Shown here one piece after another: positions 28,394 through 36,080 of a stretch of DNA of 64,000 bases (position 1 is its first letter; every line of letters begins with the position of its first letter). The position numbers and the translations under genes were made by a program. This stretch comes from CALMNV01 sp035688975 (GTDB taxonomy: Bacteria; Actinomycetota; Actinomycetes; Actinomycetales; Dermatophilaceae): NCBI RefSeq assembly GCF_035688975.1, contig NZ_DASSMH010000115.1, forward strand, positions 1 through 64,000. Reading direction: 5' to 3'. The notes under the pieces are model-generated. The model was not told where the DNA came from. It did not search any database and worked only from the letters and a program-made list of their open reading frames with translations.

Positions 28394-28975
28394 ATGACCC
28401 GGATCATCAGCGGCTCCGCCGGCGGCCGGCGCCTCGCCACGCCGCCCGGAGCGGGGACCCGACCCACGTCGGACCGGGTGCGCGAGGCCCTCTTCTCCCG
28501 GCTCGAGCACCGGGGTCTCGTCTCCGGCGCCACGGTGCTCGACCTCTACGCCGGCTCCGGCGCGCTCGGGCTCGAGGCCGCGAGCCGGGGCGCCGAGCTC
28601 GTCCTCCTCGTCGAGTCGCACCGGGCCGCGGCGAAGGTCATCCGCCGCAACATCGAGACGGTGGGCCGCGCGGGCGTGCGCCTGCTCGCCGACACCGTGG
28701 AGCGCGTCCTCGCGCTCGGGCCACCCGGCGGCATACGCATGGACCTGGTGCTGCTCGACCCGCCCTACGACGTCTCCGAGGCGGCGCTCTCGGGCGCGCT
28801 CGGCGCCCTCGTCGAGCACGGGTGGCTCGCTCCCGCGGCGTTTCTCGTCGTGGAGCGCTCGACGCGGTCGCCGCAGCCCGCCTGGCCCGAGGGACTGGAG
28901 CTGTCCGGGGAGAAGCGCTACGGCGAGACGGCGGTGTGGTTCGCCGAGCCGACCGTCGGCGACGGGGTCGCGTAG
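28394..28975 (+). CDS. rsmD: 16S rRNA (guanine(966)-N2)-methyltransferase
   Basis: SAM-dependent rRNA methyltransferase acting during 30S assembly. MTRIISGSAGGRRL at the start is the RsmD signature. VLDLYAGSGALGLEAASRGA is the SAM-binding motif I, and the catalytic DPPY (LVLLDPPYDVS) is at about residue 117. It is 193 residues. The ATG sits 1 nt after the recG stop. A GGCATAC word codes the GIR of GGIRM with a rare ATA isoleucine codon. Confidence 0.95.
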   Translation: MTRIISGSAGGRRLATPPGAGTRPTSDRVREALFSRLEHRGLVSGATVLDLYAGSGALGLEAASRGAELVLLVESHRAAAKVIRRNIETVGRAGVRLLADTVERVLALGPPGGIRMDLVLLDPPYDVSEAALSGALGALVEHGWLAPAAFLVVERSTRSPQPAWPEGLELSGEKRYGETAVWFAEPTVGDGVA

Positions 28976-28985
28976 GTTGGGCGCC

Positions 28986-29492
28986 GTGACGAGCGAACCC
29001 CGTCGGTGCGTGTGCCCCGGCTCCTACGACCCGGTGACCAACGGCCACGTCGACGTCATCGAGCGGGCGGCGCGCCTCTTCGACGAGGTCGTCGTGGCGA
29101 TCTTGCACAACCCTGCCAAGCAGGGCAGCTTCTCGATCGAAGAGCGCAGCGCACTGCTGCAGGCGTCGCTGACGCACGTGCCCAACATCCGCATCGACGC
29201 GTGGGCCGACACGCTCGTCGTGGACGTGTGCCGCGAGGTGGGCGCGGCCTCCATGGTCAAGGGCCTACGCGGGGGCACGGACTTCGCCTACGAGCTGCCC
29301 ATGGCGCACATGAACCACCACCTCGCCGGGGTGGAGACCCTGTTCCTCGTGGCGGACCCCCGCTGGCAGCACGTGTCGAGCTCGCTGATCAAGGAGGTCG
29401 TCCGCTACGGCGGCGACGTGGACGGGCTCGTGCCCGACCACGTCCTCACGGCGCTGCTGCGCAGATTTGGGCGGGACCCGGCCCTCCGGTAG
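28986..29492 (+). CDS. coaD: pantetheine-phosphate adenylyltransferase
   Basis: Penultimate step of coenzyme A synthesis. PGSYDPVTNGHVDVIERA near the N-terminus holds the TxGH-type nucleotidyltransferase motif, and HVSSSLIKEV near residue 124 is the ISSS/T-R motif. It is 168 residues. The GTG was preferred to an upstream TTG because TAGGTT (28973-28978) lies 7 nt before it, the leaderless spacing seen elsewhere. Adjacent to rsmD as in most bacteria. Confidence 0.96.
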   Translation: MTSEPRRCVCPGSYDPVTNGHVDVIERAARLFDEVVVAILHNPAKQGSFSIEERSALLQASLTHVPNIRIDAWADTLVVDVCREVGAASMVKGLRGGTDFAYELPMAHMNHHLAGVETLFLVADPRWQHVSSSLIKEVVRYGGDVDGLVPDHVLTALLRRFGRDPALR

Positions 29493-29559
29493 CGTTGGGC
29501 GTCGGTCCCCGTCCGCCGTGACGCGGACCGAACCCGCTGCCTACCGCTGTGCTGGAGTC

Positions 29560-30135
29560 ATGGACCGTTTCGACAGCCGTTCGCCCCTGGTGCTCGACAC
29601 CCGGGCGCTGAATCGGCGACCCGGGACGATGCAGGAGATCCAGCGCACGGTGACGCTCCCCGACGACCTCGGCACCGCCGTCATCGCGATCCCGGCCGGT
29701 TCACCGGCCGAGCTCGAGGTGCGCCTGGAGTCCGTCGTCGAGGGCGTGCTGGTCACGGGTTCGGTCAGCGGCAGGGCGGCCGGCGCCTGCGTGCGGTGCC
29801 TGGACCCGGTCGACCTCCCGGTCACCGGAACGTTCCAGGAGCTGTTCGCGTACGCCGACCGCGCGGCACACCACCATGAGGTGGGTGCGCCGACGGACGA
29901 GGACGAGGTGCATGAGCTCGTGGGCGACCTGATCGACCTCGAGCCCGTGCTCCGGGATGCCGTCGTGCCGACGCTCCCTTTCAAGCCGGTATGCCGGGAC
30001 GACTGCCCGGGGTTGTGCTCCCAGTGCGGGATCCACCTCGCGGACGACCCGGACCACCATCATGAAGTGATCGACCCACGGTGGTCGTCGCTGCACGCCC
30101 TGCTGCAGGACGACCCGCAAGAGAAGAGGAACTGA
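29560..30135 (+). CDS. YceD/DUF177 family protein
   Basis: A 191-residue member of the family encoded just upstream of rpmF throughout bacteria, linked to 23S rRNA or 50S maturation. The core has the GACVRCLDPVDLPVTGTFQE block near residue 68. A C-terminal zinc-like site is formed by CRDDCPGLCSQCG, and the end is histidine-rich (DPDHHHEVIDPRW). It is 1 bp from rpmF, and co-transcription is nearly certain. The ATG fits better than an upstream frame extension. Confidence 0.9.
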   Translation: MDRFDSRSPLVLDTRALNRRPGTMQEIQRTVTLPDDLGTAVIAIPAGSPAELEVRLESVVEGVLVTGSVSGRAAGACVRCLDPVDLPVTGTFQELFAYADRAAHHHEVGAPTDEDEVHELVGDLIDLEPVLRDAVVPTLPFKPVCRDDCPGLCSQCGIHLADDPDHHHEVIDPRWSSLHALLQDDPQEKRN

Positions 30136-30136
30136 C

Positions 30137-30331
30137 GTGGCTGTCCCGAAGCGGAAGACGTCGCGCTCCAACACCCGGTCCCGGCGCGCCAACTGGAAGG
30201 CGACGGCGACCCCGCTCACCACGTGCTCCCGGTGCGGTGCCCAGACGCCGCCGCACACGGCGTGCCCGTCCTGCGGCACGTACAAGGGCCGCCACTACGC
30301 CGCCGCTGAGCGCACCGAGCACCAGGCCTGA
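30137..30331 (+). CDS. rpmF: 50S ribosomal protein L32
   Basis: A 64-residue ribosomal protein: MAVPKRKTSRSNTRSRRANW is the standard L32 start. CxxC pairs (CSRCG, CPSCG) bind zinc. The GTG start has AGAGGA 7 nt upstream inside the end of yceD. rnc follows after 8 bp. Confidence 0.98.
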   Translation: MAVPKRKTSRSNTRSRRANWKATATPLTTCSRCGAQTPPHTACPSCGTYKGRHYAAAERTEHQA

Positions 30332-30339
30332 CTGCTGCC

Positions 30340-31071
30340 GTGAGCAACCCTGACCCGCAGGGTGTTCTCGCAGCACCGCAGCGGCCCGTCGCTGCCCTCG
30401 TCGCCCACCTCCTCGAGGCGGTCGGCACGAGCATCGACGAGCCGCTGCTGCTGCGTGCCCTGACCCATCGGTCCTACGCCTACGAGAACGGCGGCCTGCC
30501 CAACAACGAGCGTCTCGAGTTCCTCGGCGACGCGGTCCTCGGCCTCGTCGTCACGGAGTCGCTCTACCGCAGGCACCCGGACCTGCCCGAGGGCCAGCTC
30601 GCCAAGCTGCGCGCCGCGGTCGTCAACATGCGCGCACTCGCGGACGTCGCGCGGGGTATCGACCTCGGCTCCTACGTGATGCTCGGCAAGGGCGAGGAGG
30701 CGACCGGGGGCCGCGACAAGAGCTCGATCCTCGCCGACACCATGGAGGCGGTCATCGGCACCGTCTTCCTCTCGGCCGGCAGCGAGGCCGCGGCCCGGTT
30801 CGTGCATCACCACTTCGACGCCCTCCTCGACGAGGCGGCCACACTCGGTGCGGGTCTCGACTGGAAGACAAGCCTGCAGGAGCGGTCTGCGGGGGGCGGC
30901 TACGGGGCGCCGGAGTACCGCGTCGAAGAGGCCGGCCCGGACCACGAGAAGGTGTTCCACGCCCGCGTCGTCGTGGGCGAGCGCGTCCTCGGCGAGGGGA
31001 TCGGGCGCAGCAAGAAGGAAGCCGAGCAGAAGGCCGCCAAGCAGGCGTGGACCTCCCTCGACGGGCACTGA
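30340..31071 (+). CDS. rnc: ribonuclease III
   Basis: Double-strand-specific endoribonuclease for rRNA processing. The N-terminal catalytic domain has the signature NERLEFLGDAVLGL near residue 56, with the distal acidic residues in DTMEAVIG near 130. The C-terminal dsRNA-binding domain covers about 165-240 and ends in the basic GRSKKEAEQKAAKQAW. It is 243 residues from a GTG. The order yceD-rpmF-rnc-mutM is conserved in actinobacteria. It may act on the stem-forming repeats described for this window, but that is speculation. Confidence 0.96.
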   Translation: MSNPDPQGVLAAPQRPVAALVAHLLEAVGTSIDEPLLLRALTHRSYAYENGGLPNNERLEFLGDAVLGLVVTESLYRRHPDLPEGQLAKLRAAVVNMRALADVARGIDLGSYVMLGKGEEATGGRDKSSILADTMEAVIGTVFLSAGSEAAARFVHHHFDALLDEAATLGAGLDWKTSLQERSAGGGYGAPEYRVEEAGPDHEKVFHARVVVGERVLGEGIGRSKKEAEQKAAKQAWTSLDGH

Positions 31072-31089
31072 GCCGGCGGCCACGGCGGG

Positions 31090-31971
31090 ATGCCTGAGCT
31101 GCCAGAGGTCGAGGTGGTGCGTCGAGGCCTCGCCGAGCACGTCGTGGGCCGGCGCATCTCGCAGGTGCGGATCACCGGCACCCGGGTGGCGCGCCGCCAC
31201 GTCCCCGGTCCGGCGGACCTCGCCGAGCGCCTCGCCGGCGCCGCGGTGACGATCGCCGCACGCCGCGGCAAGTACCTCTGGCTCGGGCTCGACACCGACG
31301 ACGCCCTCCTCGTCCACCTCGGGATGAGCGGCCAGCTGCTCGTGGAGCCGGAAAACGCGCCGCTGGAGAAGCACTGCCATGTCCGCGTGGACTTTCTCGA
31401 CGGTGGTCCGCAGCTGCGTTTCGTCGACCAGCGCACCTTCGGCGCCCTTGCCATGTCGGCTCTCGGGCCCGACGGCATACCGGCCGCGGTGCGGCACATC
31501 GCGCCGGACCCCTTTGAGAGCGGTTACGACCAGGCCGCCGTCGTCCGCCGCATGCGGGCGCGTCACAGCGCGGTCAAGGGCGCGCTGCTCGACCAGTCGC
31601 TCGTCTCCGGCATCGGCAACATCTACGCCGACGAGGCGCTGTGGCGGGCACGGGTCCATGGCGAGCGGCTCTGCAGCGCCCTCCCGGTGCGGACCCTGCA
31701 CGCGATCCTCGACGCCGCCCGGGAGGTCATGGGCGAGGCGCTCGCGCACGGCGGCACGAGCTTCGACGCGCTCTACGTCAACGTCAACGGCGCGAGCGGC
31801 TACTTCGACCGGTCCCTGCACGCCTACGGCCGCGCCGGCACGCCGTGCGACCGGTGCGGAGCCACGATGCGCCGGGAGTCCTTCAGAAACCGAGGCTCCT
31901 TCTCGTGCCCCGTCTGCCAGCCGCGCCCCCGCAGGGTCATCGGTCGGCCGACCCCTGGGCCGGTGGGCTGA
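31090..31971 (+). CDS. mutM: formamidopyrimidine-DNA glycosylase
   Basis: Base-excision repair glycosylase/AP lyase removing 8-oxoguanine. PELPEVE at the N-terminus includes the catalytic proline and glutamates. QSLVSGIGNIYADEALW in the H2TH domain and the C-terminal zinc finger (CDRCGATMRR ... FSCPVCQ) complete the 293-residue enzyme. Starts 18 bp after rnc. Its last 35 bp overlap the convergent FAD-reductase gene, so part of its C-terminal tail is encoded opposite that gene's 3' end. Confidence 0.96.
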   Translation: MPELPEVEVVRRGLAEHVVGRRISQVRITGTRVARRHVPGPADLAERLAGAAVTIAARRGKYLWLGLDTDDALLVHLGMSGQLLVEPENAPLEKHCHVRVDFLDGGPQLRFVDQRTFGALAMSALGPDGIPAAVRHIAPDPFESGYDQAAVVRRMRARHSAVKGALLDQSLVSGIGNIYADEALWRARVHGERLCSALPVRTLHAILDAAREVMGEALAHGGTSFDALYVNVNGASGYFDRSLHAYGRAGTPCDRCGATMRRESFRNRGSFSCPVCQPRPRRVIGRPTPGPVG

Positions 31972-33208
31972 GCAGCCGCTTGAGGGGCACGCCCGTGTCC
32001 GCCGCGGCACCAGGCTCGATCGTCAGCCCCTTCTCCAGTCCACGCTTGACGACGAGGTGGTCCGCGGCGCTGCCCACGCACTCGGCGGCGACGAGCAGCC
32101 CGTCGCGGTAGTGCAGCAGCGAGAACGCCTCGGTCCCGGGATCGCCCCGCACGACCGTGTGGTCCGCCCCCGCGACGAGCCCGACGATCTGCAGCCGCAG
32201 GTCTCCCTGGTCGGACCAGAACCACGGCACGGCGCGGTATGCCGTGGGCTGCCCGAGCAGCGTCGCCGCCGCGGATCGGCCGTGGTCCGTCGCGTGCTGG
32301 ACGCTCTCGGGCCGGACCAGGCCCGGAAGTCCGCGACCAAAGAACTGTGGGACGCAGGCGCAGTCACCGACTGCCACGGTGACGCGGTCCGAGCCGAGGG
32401 CGAACTCGTCGACGACCACGCCGCCGTCGAGGGCGAGGCCCAGGTGGGCGGCGAGCTCGACCCGAGGCGCCGAGCCGATGCTGACGACCACCGTGCTCGC
32501 GCGGAGCACGTCGCCGCCCTGCAGCTCGACCCCCGCGACGTGGCCGTCCACGCCGAGGATCCGGACGACCGACGCGCCGAGCAGCACGCGGACGCCACGT
32601 CGTTCGTGGGCGGCGCGGAAGAAGTCGGAGAGAGCGGGCGAGACGGCACGGGCGAGCAGGCGGTCCGTCACCTCCACGACCGTCACCTCGCGCCCGATCT
32701 CCCGAGCGACTGCGGCCACCTCGAGGCCCAGGAAGCCGCCGCCGATGACCACGAGCGGCCCGTCGGCCCGGAGAGCGGCGGCCAGCCGGTCCGCGTCGAC
32801 GAGCGTGCGGATCGCGAGTACGTCCTCGAGGTCGGCACCGGGCACCGGAAGGGTCCGGGCCGCCGCACCGGTCGCGAGCACGAGGCGGGCGAAGTCGAGG
32901 CGCTGCCCGGAAGCCGTCGTGGCCACCCCGCCCATCTCGTCCCGGTCGAGGGCGGTCACCCGCTCGTCGGTCAGCAGCGCGACGCCGCGCTCCGCGAGCC
33001 ACTCCCGGCTGCGGATGACGAGCGAGGCCTCGTCGCGGTGACCGGCCAGATAGCCCTTGGACAGTGGTGGCCGCTCGTACGGCGGCAGGCGCTCCTCGCC
33101 GACGATCGTCACCGGGCCGTCGTGGCCCGCGTCGCGCAGGGCGGCGGCGAGCGAGACGCTCGCCTGACCGGCGCCGACGATGAGCGTGCCGGGCTCCCGG
33201 GATGCCAT
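31937..33208 (-). CDS. FAD-dependent pyridine-nucleotide reductase (ferredoxin-reductase type)
   Basis: A 423-residue two-dinucleotide-binding-domain flavoprotein. The N-terminal FAD motif is in LIVGAGQASVSLAAAL, YERPPLSKGYL is typical of the BphA4/putidaredoxin-reductase group, and the NAD(P) motif is VVIGGGFLGLEVA near residue 148. VTVAVGDCACVP is the second FAD block. Likely transfers electrons from NAD(P)H to a ferredoxin, but no ferredoxin or oxygenase gene is adjacent. A TACACT hexamer lies 7 nt before the ATG (33216-33221 on the minus strand), giving a leaderless transcript. Confidence 0.86.
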   Translation of the reverse strand: MASREPGTLIVGAGQASVSLAAALRDAGHDGPVTIVGEERLPPYERPPLSKGYLAGHRDEASLVIRSREWLAERGVALLTDERVTALDRDEMGGVATTASGQRLDFARLVLATGAAARTLPVPGADLEDVLAIRTLVDADRLAAALRADGPLVVIGGGFLGLEVAAVAREIGREVTVVEVTDRLLARAVSPALSDFFRAAHERRGVRVLLGASVVRILGVDGHVAGVELQGGDVLRASTVVVSIGSAPRVELAAHLGLALDGGVVVDEFALGSDRVTVAVGDCACVPQFFGRGLPGLVRPESVQHATDHGRSAAATLLGQPTAYRAVPWFWSDQGDLRLQIVGLVAGADHTVVRGDPGTEAFSLLHYRDGLLVAAECVGSAADHLVVKRGLEKGLTIEPGAAADTGVPLKRLLSPPAQGSADR

Positions 33209-33507
33209 GGGCGCGAGTGTAGGACGGCGGCGAGCGACACCGGTCGAGCCGCCCCAGTCCGGTGTCCCGCATCGCGGCGGACGCGACTGGCTCTAGCGAG
33301 TGCGACGCCGCTCGGCTCGCGCCTGGATCGACCCGTCACGCCGGGTGCATCCTCGGGAATGCAGCTGGGCTGGCGCCACTTCGAGGAGCTCTACGTGAAC
33401 GAGCAGCTCGAGGCCGTGCCCGTCGTGGCATACCGACGTCGCACGTCCGGCCAGCGCGAGGCCAGCCGACAGCTGGACGCTCCTGCCCGGCCGCCGATGG
33501 TCCCGTC

Positions 33508-33553
33508 GAGTGGCCACGTGCGTACACCGGATCCTGCACGAAAGTGGCCACTC
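33508..33553. repeat. inverted repeat GAGTGGCCAC / GTGGCCACTC
   Basis: Two perfect 10-bp arms separated by 26 bp; each arm itself contains the palindrome GTGGCCAC. It lies in the 435-bp gap (33209-33643) between the FAD-reductase gene and the small acidic protein gene, a gap where I see no convincing gene. Confidence 0.75.
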
Positions 33554-33561
33554 GTTATAGG

Positions 33562-33625
33562 GCCCTCATGGACGGCACGTGACAGGCCGTCATGGACGGC
33601 GCGTGAGACGGCCGTCATGGACGGC
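33562..33625. repeat. three regularly spaced palindromes GCCGTCATGGACGGC
   Basis: Two exact copies (33586-33600, 33611-33625) and one with a mismatch (33562-33576), with spacings of 24 and 25 bp. Each has 6-bp arms around ATG. They begin 8 bp after the GTGGCCACTC arm. An operator array or small structured RNA are both possible. Confidence 0.8.
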
Positions 33626-33643
33626 GCGAGGGCCAGTGTCGAC

Positions 33644-33796
33644 TCAGCGCTGCCCTTCCGGATCCTCCTCAGGCTCGAAGGTGCTGCCTTCTCCCTCCGA
33701 CCTGCCGACTTCGACACCCACCTCCTCGGACGACGGGGAGGTGGACTCGGGTGGCTGGTCCTCGTCGGCGGCGGGAGGGTCGGGTGTCGTCGTCAT
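33644..33796 (-). CDS. small acidic protein
   Basis: A 50-residue highly acidic, proline-rich protein (MTTTPDPPAADEDQPPEST...) ending GEGSTFEPEEDPEGQR. Short acidic proteins with a similar STFEPEED ending occur in related actinobacteria as far as I recall; the function is unknown and the sequence looks disordered. The ATG has GGAG 5 nt upstream, which makes it a credible gene. It is divergent from the M3 peptidase gene across 86 bp. Confidence 0.65.
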   Translation of the reverse strand: MTTTPDPPAADEDQPPESTSPSSEEVGVEVGRSEGEGSTFEPEEDPEGQR

Positions 33797-33882
33797 GGCG
33801 TCTCCTTCGGTGCGTGCGTCCCCCACAGGTACCCCCTACGACCACGACTCACGCCGGGGAATCGCTCATCTACAGTTCGAGG

Positions 33883-35802
33883 GTGACGAGCGACGTGCAC
33901 CCCCTGGCCCTGCCACCCGCCGGACAGTGGCTGGAGTGGGTGGGCGCTCGGGGCGAGGACCAGCTGGCCACCGCGCGGTCCCTCGCCGACGCCCTCAAGG
34001 CCGCCCCACCTGCCGACGCGGACGAGGTGCTGCGGGCCTGGAACGAGGTCCACGTCGCCCTCGCGAACGCCTCCGCCGTCGGCTCGCTCTTCGCCGAGGT
34101 GCATCCGGATCTCGAGGTCCGGGACCGGGCCGACGAGGTCCGCCAGGCTGCGGCGAAGCTCGACACCGACCTCAGCCTCGACGCCGGCCTCTACGCCGTC
34201 CTCGCCGCGATCGACCCGACGGGCCTCGACCCGGACGCCCGCCGAGTCCACGAGCACACGCTGCGCGACTTCCGTCGCGCGGGCGTCGACCGCGACGAGG
34301 CGACGCGCGACCGGCTGCGCGCCCTCAACGAGCGCTCGGTCGTGCTGAGCCAGGAGTTCGGCAGGAACATCCGCGAGGACGTGCGCAGCATCGAGGTGCG
34401 GCCCGAGCAGCTCGACGGCCTGCCGCAGGACTGGGTCGCCGCCCACCCCGCGGGGGAGGACGGCCTGGTCCGCGTCACCACGGACTACCCCGACGCCATC
34501 CCGTTCCGGACCTTCGCGACGGACGACGGTGCGCGCCGGCAGCTGGCCACCGCCGTGCTCAACGTCGGGTGGCCCGCCAACGACGCGGTGCTGCAGGAGA
34601 TCCTGGCCCTGCGCCGCGAGCAGGCGGCGCTGCTCGGCTATGCCTCGTGGCCCGACTTCGACGCCGAGGTCAAGATGATCCGCGAGGGGGCCGCCATCGC
34701 CGCCTTCATCGACCGGATCACCGACCTGTCTGGCGCGAGCGCGCAGCGGGACAAGCGCGTCCTGCTCGACCGGCTGCGTCAGGACCGGCCGGAGGCGCAG
34801 GACATCGACGGCGCGGACGTCCTCTACTACGCCGAGCTCGTCCGCAAGGAGCAGCTGGCGGTCGACGCCCAGCAGGTGCGGCGCTACTTCTCCGCGGACG
34901 ACGTCCGACAGGGCCTGCTCGACGTCACGGGGCGGCTCTTCGGCCTGCAGTGGACCCCGGTCCCCGACGCGCCGACCTGGCACGGGGAGGTCGCGGCCTA
35001 CGACGTCGCCTTCGAGGGTGAGCGGATCGGGCGGATCTATCTCGACCTGCACCCGCGCGAGGGCAAGTACAAGCACGCCGCCCAGTTCGACCTGGTGCGC
35101 GGCGTTGCCGACCTGCAGCTGCCGGAGGGAGTCCTCGTGTGCAACTTCGGCCGGGGCCTGCTCGAGCACGACGAGGTCGTCACCCTCTTCCACGAGTTCG
35201 GCCACCTCGTGCACCACGTCCTCGGCGGACGCGTCGACTGGCTGCGCTTCTCCGGGGTGGCGACCGAGTGGGACTTCGTCGAGGCGCCCAGCCAGCTGCT
35301 CGAGGAGTGGGCCTGGGACCCCGCGGTTCTCGCGACGTTCGCCCGCGACGAGTCCGGCGCCGCCATCCCTGCAGACCTCGTGCGCCGGATGCGGGCGGCC
35401 CACGACTTCGGCAAGGGCTACCAGGCCCGAACCCAGATGTTCTATGCCGCCGTCTCCTACGACCTGCACGCGCGCGAGCACGCGGACCTCACCGCCCGGG
35501 TCGTCGAGCTCATGCGTGCCTACTCGGTCTTCCCGCCGCTTCCCGACACGCACCTGCACGCGGCCTTCGGGCACCTGGACGGCTACTCGTCGGCCTACTA
35601 CACCTACATGTGGTCCCTCGTCATCGCCAAGGACCTCTTCTCCGCCTTCGACCCCGACGACCTCTTCGACCCCGAGGTGGCGGGCGCCTACCGCGACCGG
35701 ATCCTCGCGCAGGGTGGCCGCCGCGACGCCGCGGACCTCGTCGAGGACTTCCTCGGCCGGCCCTACACGTTCGACGCGTATGCCGCCTGGCTGGCGCGGT
35801 GA
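33883..35802 (+). CDS. M3-family zinc metallopeptidase (oligopeptidase A/thimet type)
   Basis: A cytosolic oligopeptidase of 639 residues. The zinc motif HEFGH is in TLFHEFGHLVHHVL (about residues 437-450), with the third ligand glutamate in the following EWDFVEAPSQLLEEW. The large helical N-terminal region is typical of M3A peptidases that degrade short peptides. The GTG follows TACAGT (33871-33876) by 6 nt, suggesting a leaderless transcript; no ribosome site is present. No partner genes are adjacent, and the downstream gap holds repeat copy A. Confidence 0.93.
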   Translation: MTSDVHPLALPPAGQWLEWVGARGEDQLATARSLADALKAAPPADADEVLRAWNEVHVALANASAVGSLFAEVHPDLEVRDRADEVRQAAAKLDTDLSLDAGLYAVLAAIDPTGLDPDARRVHEHTLRDFRRAGVDRDEATRDRLRALNERSVVLSQEFGRNIREDVRSIEVRPEQLDGLPQDWVAAHPAGEDGLVRVTTDYPDAIPFRTFATDDGARRQLATAVLNVGWPANDAVLQEILALRREQAALLGYASWPDFDAEVKMIREGAAIAAFIDRITDLSGASAQRDKRVLLDRLRQDRPEAQDIDGADVLYYAELVRKEQLAVDAQQVRRYFSADDVRQGLLDVTGRLFGLQWTPVPDAPTWHGEVAAYDVAFEGERIGRIYLDLHPREGKYKHAAQFDLVRGVADLQLPEGVLVCNFGRGLLEHDEVVTLFHEFGHLVHHVLGGRVDWLRFSGVATEWDFVEAPSQLLEEWAWDPAVLATFARDESGAAIPADLVRRMRAAHDFGKGYQARTQMFYAAVSYDLHAREHADLTARVVELMRAYSVFPPLPDTHLHAAFGHLDGYSSAYYTYMWSLVIAKDLFSAFDPDDLFDPEVAGAYRDRILAQGGRRDAADLVEDFLGRPYTFDAYAAWLAR

Positions 35803-35866
35803 TCCCGGTGGTCCCGCGCTCCAGCTTCGCCGGAGGAGCCGCTCGGCCTGGCCGCCGCGCTGGCGG

Positions 35867-35938
35867 ATCAACTGGCGGATCAACTGGCGGGCGGCGTCGT
35901 CCTGGCAGCAGCTACCGCCAGTTGATCTGCCAGTTGAT
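35867..35938 (+). repeat. structured repeat, copy A (2 arms + 28-nt core + 2 arms)
   Basis: Left arms ATCAACTGGC at 35867 and 35879 (12-bp period), a 28-nt core at 35889-35916 containing CTGGCAGCA, then inverted arms GCCAGTTGAT at 35917 and 35929. It sits between the convergent M3 peptidase and acyltransferase genes. The arms can form a long stem. Same family as the copies at 42969, 50922 and 52185. Confidence 0.9.
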
Positions 35939-35977
35939 GCCGGGTGGATCCGGCTGGATGGCGGGCGGATGGGTCAC

Positions 35978-36045
35978 GGCAGGCCAGGGTGAGCGGCAGG
36001 CCAGGGTGAGCGGCAGGCCAGGGTGAGCGGCAGGCCAGGCTGAGC
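35978..36045. repeat. four tandem copies of a 17-bp repeat
   Basis: GGCAGGCCAGGGTGAGC is repeated four times; the last copy has one change. It follows repeat copy A in the gap between convergent genes. Confidence 0.9.
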
Positions 36046-36080
36046 ATCTCCTGGCCGTCCGGGCGGGCCGGTGCAGCCCG

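Noticed and set aside
33360..33886. Plus-strand frame beginning MQLGWRHFEELYVNEQLEAV in the 435-bp gap
   Set aside because: The first 30 codons look gene-like, but there is no ribosome site, no family match I recognise, and the frame runs through the palindrome array and antisense to the small acidic gene. Possibly a remnant.
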